NCBI GenBank assembly: GCA_001507425.1
Contig: LMAJ01000021.1
Location: forward strand, 1 to 64,000
DNA length: 64,000 nt
DNA from: Flavobacteriaceae bacterium CRH
Lineage (GTDB): Bacteria > Bacteroidota > Bacteroidia > Flavobacteriales > Flavobacteriaceae
Direction of reading: 5' to 3'
The first letter of the stretch is position 1. Each line of letters opens with the position of its first letter. Both the position numbers and the translations under genes were made by a program. The notes below the pieces were generated by a model that worked only from the letters and a program-made list of their open reading frames with translations, searched no databases and was not told where the DNA came from. Below, in pieces: positions 58,311-64,000 of the stretch.

Positions 58311-61300
58311 TTATTCTTTTTCTCTTCCAAAACGTTCAAAAACATTTACATAAGTATTAAAAGTTACTTTATGTTTTTCGTAGAAAGCAAGGTCTTTATT
58401 GTTTTTCATTACCTCCAACAAGCTTCTGTATCGCTCAATATCAGTAATAATGTCAATTGCAATATCCGTTTGATCTCCGGCTGTTAAGGTTGCGTAATAA
58501 TTTAAGTTCTCCTTATATTTCTGAACTAATTTATTAAGCAAATCTTGTGCTTTTGCAGATTCTCCAACCTGGTAATATCCGCCTGCAAAAGGCTCAACTA
58601 AAGAATAATAACCATATTTATCTATAGGCATTTTTGTCATTGCTAAATTAATAACGTTTTTAGCTTTGTCAATTTTTCCTTCTTCAATAAGCTGATACAT
58701 TAAACGAGATAAGTTCGTACGATATGTAATACTGTTTCTGCGTGTTTCAGGATCGTGATAAATTTTGTCACTTTCACTATTGCCCCAATCCCATTTCATT
58801 ACAATATCATACATTTTATCGGCATCAATTTGTCCCATATCCATTGGCCCTCCATCTTTAGATGGTTTGTTTTTAATAGGGACTAATTTATAAGCCATTC
58901 CATCCAATTGTAAATAGTCTTTTAACCATAAATAATCTTCATCGTCAAAAGCACCTCCACTAAAATAGATTGGTCTTTTCCAGTTGTTATTGGCTAAAAT
59001 GTCTAACATCATTAAACGATTTTTGTAAATCGCACTTCCTTTGATATCAATATCCATGTAAGGAACAATAGAATCGTTGTATTTAGGATTGACAACTTTA
59101 TTTTTGATAATTAAGTTTTTATCAATCGTAACCCTGATTTTATTAGTTGGATAAAAATGAATTGTTTGTCCGTTTTGTAAACCCACAGTCGATTTTGGGT
59201 TTTTGATAAAACTGATGAAGTCATTAATATTCCAACGCGTTTCTATTTTAGGAATATGAGCTACATAATCTAATTTATCTCCAACATATTCTGCATGCGT
59301 AAATGAAATAGGCAACGGGTCAGATTCATATGATTTGGCTTTCATTTGATCAATGTACCAATCCGTCATAAATAAACTCGTATTTACAATTTTTACATCG
59401 GTTCTAAAATGTTCAATTTCCTGAACATACCATAATGGGAAAGTATCATTATCTCCAATTGTAAATAAAATAGCGTTTTTATCACAAGAATCTAAGTACG
59501 CTTTTGCCATTGCAACTGCTGTACGCTTGTTAGATCTGTCATGATCGTCCCAGTTTTGAGAAGCCATTAAAACAGGAGCTGCCAGAAACGTTGCTGCTAT
59601 AATAATAGGTCCGGCGATTCTTGGTTTAACATAATTGCTTATAGTTTCGTATAAAGAATATACTCCAAAACCTATCCAGATTGCAAAAACATAAAATGAT
59701 CCTACAAGGGCATAATCTCTTTCGCGAGGTTCAAAAGGTCTTTCGTTTAAGTAAATTTTTAAGGCAATTCCGGTAAATAAGAATAACGCTAAAAGCACAT
59801 AAAAACTTTTAAGATCTCTATTGGCATGATACATTAATCCTATAAGCCCTAAAATAAAAGGCAAAAAGAAATAAACATTTCTTCCTTTGTTATTTAAAAC
59901 ATCAGATGGTAAATTATCCTGAGAACCAAGGTGTAATGAGTCCAGAGCTTTTATTCCGCTAATCCAGTTTCCGTCCAGATTATCGTATTTTCCCTGAACA
60001 TCGCTTTGGCGTCCAACAAAATTCCACATCAAATATCTCCAGTACATATAACCGAATTGATATTCAACCATAAAGCTAAAATTATCAACAGTAGTTGGTT
60101 TTTCGATGATTAAATAATCACCATAACTTTTTAAGAATTTCACATAACCTTCGTTGTCAATTTGCTTTCGAGCATAAGCTTTTCTGAATTCAGAAACTGT
60201 TTTCTCAACTTCATTTCGCAATTGAGCAGTTGCTTTGTTGTATTCTTCTTCGCTTAATTGACTGGCATCAATTCCGTATTTTGCCAAATCATCTTCATAA
60301 GGATAATCCGGATTTATCTTGAATTGAGGAGGATTTGTAAAGCTAATGTAGTTTTGAATGTGTCCTGTTTCGGTACTCCACATTCTTGGCAAAACCGTTT
60401 TTTGATTATCGTCAGTATTTTGTTCTGCGTTTTTATAATTGTTGGTAATAATGTATTTACCGGTTTTATAATCTCTTTCGTAGTTAGGATTTTTATCCAA
60501 ATAAGGCGTTTTTGCATCTAATCCAGCAAAAACTTCCGTGTATTGAGGTCCGTAAAACAATGGATTTACGCCGTATTGTTCACGATTATAATACGCTAAA
60601 ACCTCAGTAGCATCAGATGGTTTATTTTCGTTAATTACCGTATTTGCATTCGCACGAACCGGCAACATCATCCAGGTAGAAAAACCAATTAAGATAAATA
60701 AGATGCAAAGGATAATAGTGTTGTAGAAAACTAAACCTTTTTGTTTAGTATATTTTAATCCGAAATAAAAGAATGCAATAAAAACCAAAGCAACAAAGAT
60801 TGTCCCTGAATTAAAAGGTAATCCCATGCTGTTAACCATAAATATTTCGGTTTTACCAAAGAAAGCCATGGTTAATGGTAACAGTAATTTAAATATAAAC
60901 AACAAAATGGCAATTACAACGGCATTCGCAATAATGAAGTTTTTTATGGTAACTTTTTCGTAATGCTTAAAGTAATACAGAAAACCAATTGCAGGAATAG
61001 TTAATAATGCCATAAAGTGAACTCCAAAAGAAAGCCCAATAACAAGCGAAATTATTAATAACCATTTATTACCTTTTGGGTTATCCATATCTTGTTCCCA
61101 GCGTAAACCAAGCCAAAATAATAATGCAATTAACAACGAAGCCATTGCGTAAACTTCGGCTTCAACGGCATTAAACCAAAAACTATCTGAGAAAGTATAA
61201 GCCAAAGCTCCAACAAAAGAACTTCCTAGAATTACAATCGAATTATTTTGATTAATTTCGTCAAAACGTGCAATAATTTTTTTCAAAATCATAGACGAAG

Positions 61301-61592
61301 ACCAAAACATGAAAAGAATAGTAAAGGCGCTTGAAAAAACAGACATCATGTTTACCATTACAGCCACATGTTGAGCATCTATAGCAAACATAGCAAAAAA
61401 AGCACCCATCATTTGAAATAACGGCGCTCCTGGCGGGTGGCCAACTTCTAATTTAGCGGCTGTGGCAATATATTCGCCACAATCCCAAAAGCTCATGGTA
61501 GGTTCTACAGTTAGTGTATAAGTAATTAAAGCGATTGCAAATGCAAACCAACCAATAATTGTATTCCATTTATTGAAATTGAATTGTGCCAT
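58311..61592 (-). CDS. DUF2723 membrane glycosyltransferase-like protein
   Basis: A 1093-aa protein with about 12 membrane helices and extracytoplasmic loops. The N-terminal signature WDCGEYIATAAKLEVGHPPGAPLFQ is the DUF2723 region, the family that includes TMEM260-type protein O-mannosyltransferases; the acidic residue in WDCGEY resembles that of GT-C glycosyltransferases. The C-terminal third is soluble and TPR-like. It may add sugars to secreted proteins. It is a conserved single gene in Bacteroidota. Confidence 0.9.
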   Translation of the reverse strand: MAQFNFNKWNTIIGWFAFAIALITYTLTVEPTMSFWDCGEYIATAAKLEVGHPPGAPLFQMMGAFFAMFAIDAQHVAVMVNMMSVFSSAFTILFMFWSSSMILKKIIARFDEINQNNSIVILGSSFVGALAYTFSDSFWFNAVEAEVYAMASLLIALLFWLGLRWEQDMDNPKGNKWLLIISLVIGLSFGVHFMALLTIPAIGFLYYFKHYEKVTIKNFIIANAVVIAILLFIFKLLLPLTMAFFGKTEIFMVNSMGLPFNSGTIFVALVFIAFFYFGLKYTKQKGLVFYNTIILCILFILIGFSTWMMLPVRANANTVINENKPSDATEVLAYYNREQYGVNPLFYGPQYTEVFAGLDAKTPYLDKNPNYERDYKTGKYIITNNYKNAEQNTDDNQKTVLPRMWSTETGHIQNYISFTNPPQFKINPDYPYEDDLAKYGIDASQLSEEEYNKATAQLRNEVEKTVSEFRKAYARKQIDNEGYVKFLKSYGDYLIIEKPTTVDNFSFMVEYQFGYMYWRYLMWNFVGRQSDVQGKYDNLDGNWISGIKALDSLHLGSQDNLPSDVLNNKGRNVYFFLPFILGLIGLMYHANRDLKSFYVLLALFLFTGIALKIYLNERPFEPRERDYALVGSFYVFAIWIGFGVYSLYETISNYVKPRIAGPIIIAATFLAAPVLMASQNWDDHDRSNKRTAVAMAKAYLDSCDKNAILFTIGDNDTFPLWYVQEIEHFRTDVKIVNTSLFMTDWYIDQMKAKSYESDPLPISFTHAEYVGDKLDYVAHIPKIETRWNINDFISFIKNPKSTVGLQNGQTIHFYPTNKIRVTIDKNLIIKNKVVNPKYNDSIVPYMDIDIKGSAIYKNRLMMLDILANNNWKRPIYFSGGAFDDEDYLWLKDYLQLDGMAYKLVPIKNKPSKDGGPMDMGQIDADKMYDIVMKWDWGNSESDKIYHDPETRRNSITYRTNLSRLMYQLIEEGKIDKAKNVINLAMTKMPIDKYGYYSLVEPFAGGYYQVGESAKAQDLLNKLVQKYKENLNYYATLTAGDQTDIAIDIITDIERYRSLLEVMKNNKDLAFYEKHKVTFNTYVNVFERFGREKE

Positions 61593-61809
61593 ATTTAGGT
61601 GTTAAAATTTTGTATGTTTTCTATCCTACAAAGAAAATGTTTTTTTGTGTAAAGAAACGACCATTAACAAAAAATTCTATAAAACTATTTGATGAAAGTA
61701 ACCTGTTGTTTGTGAAATACTTGTGTGTTTGTGGTGGGTTTGAAAGAAAAAAAATCAAAAAAAAATAAAATTTTTTGGTCAAAAAGTTTGTACAAACTAA
61801 ATAAAACCT

Positions 61810-61817
61810 TAAATTTG
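61810..61817 (+). promoter_or_regulatory. Promoter -7 box of tRNA-Gln copy 1
   Basis: TAAATTTG, 20 bp before the first tRNA. Confidence 0.6.
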
Positions 61818-61837
61818 CACTCGCTTAACAGCATTGC

Positions 61838-61908
61838 TGGTCTATGGTGTAATGGTAACACAACTGTTTTTGGTGCAGTCTTTCAAGGTTCGAGTCCTTG
61901 TAGACCAA
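61838..61908 (+). tRNA. tRNA-Gln (TTG), copy 1
   Basis: 71 nt: acceptor stem TGGTCTA/TAGACCA, D-loop GTGTAATGGTAACAC, anticodon stem-loop ACTGT-TTTTGGT-GCAGT with anticodon TTG, T-arm CAAGGTTCGAGTCCTTG, discriminator A. CCA is not encoded. The closing pair of the anticodon stem is T-G. Followed by its own terminator. Confidence 0.97.
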
Positions 61909-61911
61909 CAT

Positions 61912-61943
61912 AAAAAGCCTCTCAATCGAGAGGCTTTTTTTTT
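61912..61943 (+). terminator. Terminator after tRNA-Gln copy 1
   Basis: AAAAGCCTCTC-AATC-GAGAGGCTTTT with a long T-run. Confidence 0.9.
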
Positions 61944-62019
61944 ATGCAAAAAAAAGTTAGCTTAAAAATTTGCATAATTTAAATAAAGGTTTAATTTTGC
62001 ACCCGCTTAACAGCATTGC

Positions 62020-62090
62020 TGGTCTATGGTGTAATGGTAACACAACTGTTTTTGGTGCAGTCTTTCAAGGTTCGAGTCCTTGTAGACCAA
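62020..62090 (+). tRNA. tRNA-Gln (TTG), copy 2
   Basis: Identical 71-nt sequence to the copy at 61838, including the T-G closing pair, 182 bp downstream. The whole unit of promoter box (TAATTTTG at 61992-61999), leader CGCTTAACAGCATTGC, tRNA and terminator is duplicated in tandem. Confidence 0.97.
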
Positions 62091-62093
62091 CAT

Positions 62094-62123
62094 AAAAAGC
62101 CTCTCAATCGAGAGGCTTTTTTT
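62094..62123 (+). terminator. Terminator after tRNA-Gln copy 2
   Basis: The same AAAAGCCTCTC-AATC-GAGAGGCTTTT hairpin as after copy 1. Confidence 0.9.
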
Positions 62124-62163
62124 ATGCAATAAATTTAATAATGTATTTTTAGGCATAGGCTTC

Positions 62164-62988
62164 TTAAATTTTAAAAGTAATAACAGGTTTTACGGTATGA
62201 TTCACTAAACCTTCACTAATGCTTCCGTTAAAAAAGTGGGCAAAACCGGTTCTTCCGTGTGTACTCATTCCAATAATATCAGCATTTATGCTGTTAGAGA
62301 AATTGATAATTCCTTTTTCGATATTAGTATCATTGTAAATGTGTGTTTCGTAATTAGTAAGATTAAATTCAGATGCAAACTCATTTATATCCTTTTCAAT
62401 AACGTGAGTTGGTTTAAAGCTATTTGGGGTGCAAATAGTGACCAAATGAATTTTTGAATCGAAGAATTTCGTAAAAGCTAACAGCTTTTTAAATGGTTTT
62501 TTGGTCTCGCTAGTAAAATCAGAAGCAAAAACAATTTCGGAAGCGGTAAAATTTGGTGTGCTGTTTTTGATAACAAGAACCGGGATTTCAGAGTTGCGAA
62601 TTACTTTTTCGGTATTAGAGCCAATGTGTAATTGATCAATTGCAGAAGATCCATGTGATTCCATTATGATTAAATTTACATCATGCTCTTTGCTTATCTG
62701 AATAATACCATGGCTTGGCTTGTCCATTTTTGAAATTTCCGTGACCTTAATCCCGTCAAGATAAGGTTTTGCTGAAATTTCGTCAAGTGTTTCATTGGCT
62801 TTTTTCATGAAGAAAATCGCTTCCGGAATACTTGCGCCTCCTAAAATTGCATCATTCATTTGGTGAGGTAATTCAAGAGTGTGTAAAATGATGATTTCTG
62901 AATCGTTTTTTTTAGCAATCTGTGCGGCTACTTTTAAGGCGTCTTCCGCATGTTCCGAGAAGTCGGTAGGTACTAGAATTTTTTTCAT
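62164..62988 (-). CDS. Universal stress protein, two-domain
   Basis: A 274-aa protein made of two UspA domains (about residues 1-140 and 150-274). Domain 1 opens KKILVPTDFSEHAEDALKVAAQIA and ends with HIGSNTEKVIRNSEIPVLVIK (ATP-binding GxxxxxxxG pattern altered); domain 2 ends STHGRTGFAHFFNGSISEGLVNHTVKPVITF, which keeps more of the nucleotide-binding G-S-E pattern. Standing alone; function not known beyond stress resistance. Confidence 0.92.
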   Translation of the reverse strand: MKKILVPTDFSEHAEDALKVAAQIAKKNDSEIIILHTLELPHQMNDAILGGASIPEAIFFMKKANETLDEISAKPYLDGIKVTEISKMDKPSHGIIQISKEHDVNLIIMESHGSSAIDQLHIGSNTEKVIRNSEIPVLVIKNSTPNFTASEIVFASDFTSETKKPFKKLLAFTKFFDSKIHLVTICTPNSFKPTHVIEKDINEFASEFNLTNYETHIYNDTNIEKGIINFSNSINADIIGMSTHGRTGFAHFFNGSISEGLVNHTVKPVITFKI

Positions 62989-63092
62989 AATTTTATCGGT
63001 TAAATAATGTGAAATTCTTTGTTTTTAATGCTTAGATAAAGATAAGAAATATTTTAGAGCAATGTATTTATTTTGATTTATAAAAAAAACAC

Positions 63093-63100
63093 TATATTTG
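63093..63100 (+). promoter_or_regulatory. Promoter -7 box of rimP-nusA
   Basis: TATATTTG, 62 bp before the rimP ATG. Confidence 0.65.
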
Positions 63101-63128
63101 CACCGTTATTTATTAAAATCTAAATAAT

Positions 63129-63154
63129 GAGGGGACTAAGTGTCCCCTCTTTTT
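63129..63154 (+). promoter_or_regulatory. Terminator-like leader hairpin of rimP-nusA
   Basis: GAGGGGAC-TAAGT-GTCCCCTC (63129-63149) followed by TTTTTA: an intrinsic-terminator shape located between the promoter box (63093) and the rimP start (63163). Confidence 0.7.
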
Positions 63155-63162
63155 ATAAAATT

Positions 63163-63627
63163 ATGACATTTAAAGAAAAAGTAAACGAACTAATCACAGA
63201 AGCTCTTCTGGAAAAACCTTCAGTCTTTTTGATTGATTTGGCTATTTCGGATTCTTTTAAAATTAGTGTAGGTTTAGATGGTGATAATGGAGTGGCGCTG
63301 CAGGATTGTATTGATATTAGTCGTGCAATTGAGAATAACCTGGATCGTGAAGAACAGGATTTTTCGCTTGAAGTAGCATCGGTTGGAGTAGGATCGCCTT
63401 TAAAATTGACAAGACAGTACAAGAAAAATGTAGGTAGAACGTTGATTGTTACTACAAAAACTGAAAAAATTGAAGCAGAATTAGTGGAAGCTAACGATGT
63501 TTTTATAATTTTGTCTTGGAAAGCACGAGAACCGAAAAAAGTAGGAAAAGGAAAAGAAACAGTTCAAAAAGAGCAACAAATACCTTATACAGAAATTAAA
63601 GAGGCAATTGTTACAGTAACATTTTAA
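63163..63627 (+). CDS. rimP: Ribosome maturation factor RimP
   Basis: Needed for 30S subunit assembly. Start at 63163 (MTFKEKVNELITEAL) is right because the earlier ATG at 63127 would lie inside the leader hairpin. The 154-aa protein contains VDI/DISRAIENNLDREEQDFSLEVASVGVGSPLK and the C-terminal domain RTLIVTTKTEKIEAELVEAND. It is followed after 13 bp by nusA, the usual order. Confidence 0.95.
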   Translation: MTFKEKVNELITEALLEKPSVFLIDLAISDSFKISVGLDGDNGVALQDCIDISRAIENNLDREEQDFSLEVASVGVGSPLKLTRQYKKNVGRTLIVTTKTEKIEAELVEANDVFIILSWKAREPKKVGKGKETVQKEQQIPYTEIKEAIVTVTF

Positions 63628-63640
63628 TTAAAGAATTCGC

Positions 63641-64000
63641 ATGGAAAATTTAGCATTAATCGATTCATTCTCAGAGTTTAAAGATAATAAACTTATTGAT
63701 CGTGTAACGCTTATGGCAATTTTAGAGGACGTGTTTAGAAATGCATTGAAGAAAAAATACGGTTCTGATGATAACTTCGACATCATTATAAATCCTGATA
63801 AAGGAGATATGGAGATTTGGAGAAGAAGAGTAATTGTTGCTGACGAAGATCTTGATTTTGAGAACGAAGAAATTACTTTGACTGAAGCAAGAATGATCGA
63901 AGCGGATTTTGAAATTGGTGAAGAGGTTTCTGAAGAGGTAAAATTGATTGACTTAGGAAGAAGAGCTATTTTAGCTTTACGCCAAAACTTAATATCTAAA
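63641..64000 (+). CDS. nusA: Transcription termination/antitermination factor NusA (partial, continues past window)
   Basis: The start (MENLALIDSFSEFKDNKLIDRVTLMAILEDVFRNALKKKYG) is the NusA N-terminal domain. Only 120 residues are in the window; the S1 and KH domains lie beyond position 64000. The gene follows rimP closely, the standard operon. Confidence 0.95.
   Translation, partial: MENLALIDSFSEFKDNKLIDRVTLMAILEDVFRNALKKKYGSDDNFDIIINPDKGDMEIWRRRVIVADEDLDFENEEITLTEARMIEADFEIGEEVSEEVKLIDLGRRAILALRQNLISK

Noticed and set aside
61725..61913. 62-aa ORF running through tRNA-Gln copy 1
   Set aside because: It is a by-product of tRNA sequence being open in one frame.

Overview
The window looks like chromosome of a Flavobacterium-like member of the Bacteroidota. 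Evidence: AT-rich DNA; promoters with the Bacteroidota -7 box TAnnTTTG (for example before greA, rimP, lacI, both tRNA genes and the thiamine operon); typical flavobacterial proteins (DUF2723, DUF3127, DUF4301, bacterial GGGP synthase, GxxExxY protein, group III truncated haemoglobin); and many short dispersed palindromes in the gaps. I see no plasmid, phage or transposase gene. The window is mostly housekeeping, with small accessory islands.

Layout. 1-5217: polysaccharide-degradation genes (secreted GH5, endo/exonuclease/phosphatase-fold protein, GH3), then a small orphan gene and a NUDIX-type regulator (to 6568). 6580-10053: an alkylation-repair island (AlkB-like, free-standing Ada-N-like zinc domain, 2OG-Fe(II) oxygenase, alpha/beta hydrolase, AraC-MGMT fusion). 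10287-13726: outer-membrane lipoprotein, PIN-domain gene pair, ahcY. 14018-16249: phosphopantetheinyl transferase, haemoglobin operon and Crp/Fnr regulator with a palindromic operator. 16297-20657: GGGP synthase, pnuC, NadR-like kinase fused to DUF4301, arfB. 20770-23107: TPP riboswitch and TonB-dependent receptor. 23161-28990: Rieske-like lipoprotein, greA, HIT protein, histidine kinase, flavin reductase, DUF3127, aat, MOSC. 28987-36577 (minus): TPP riboswitch-thiS-thiC-tenI/thiE2-thiD-thiE-thiG-[GxxExxY]-thiH-thiF. 36667-39939: tag, two paralogous lipoproteins, a further lipoprotein, queuosine-precursor transporter. 40119-45221: M3 peptidase and the rplM-rpsI-rpsB-tsf cluster. 45416-49896: two ferritin-like exported proteins, LacI regulator, two hypotheticals. 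49916-52756: polA. 53048-55756: two-component system bracketed by two paralogous tiny secreted Lys-rich proteins. 55950-61592: metallophosphoesterase, cysteine-less thioredoxin, polysaccharide deacetylase, DUF2723 protein. 61838-62090: duplicated tRNA-Gln. 62164-64000: universal stress protein, rimP and the start of nusA.

How genes work together. Thiamine is both made (operon at 29-36.5 kb) and probably imported (TonB receptor at 21 kb), each under its own TPP aptamer. PnuC plus the NadR-like kinase suggest nicotinamide riboside salvage. Ada-like, AlkB-like, MGMT and, 27 kb away, Tag make up an alkylation-damage response. The most system-like novelty is at 53-56 kb: both small secreted-protein genes carry the same 11-bp-period direct repeat, 7 nt upstream of the -7 box, which looks like the operator of the response regulator encoded between them. 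Other items worth a look are a GxxExxY gene bounded by 43-bp inverted repeats inside the thiamine operon, a dispersed palindrome translated in frame within a thiamine gene, and leader hairpins immediately downstream of the greA, rimP-nusA and rplM promoters.

All functions are read from sequence motifs and remembered family features; no database search was run.
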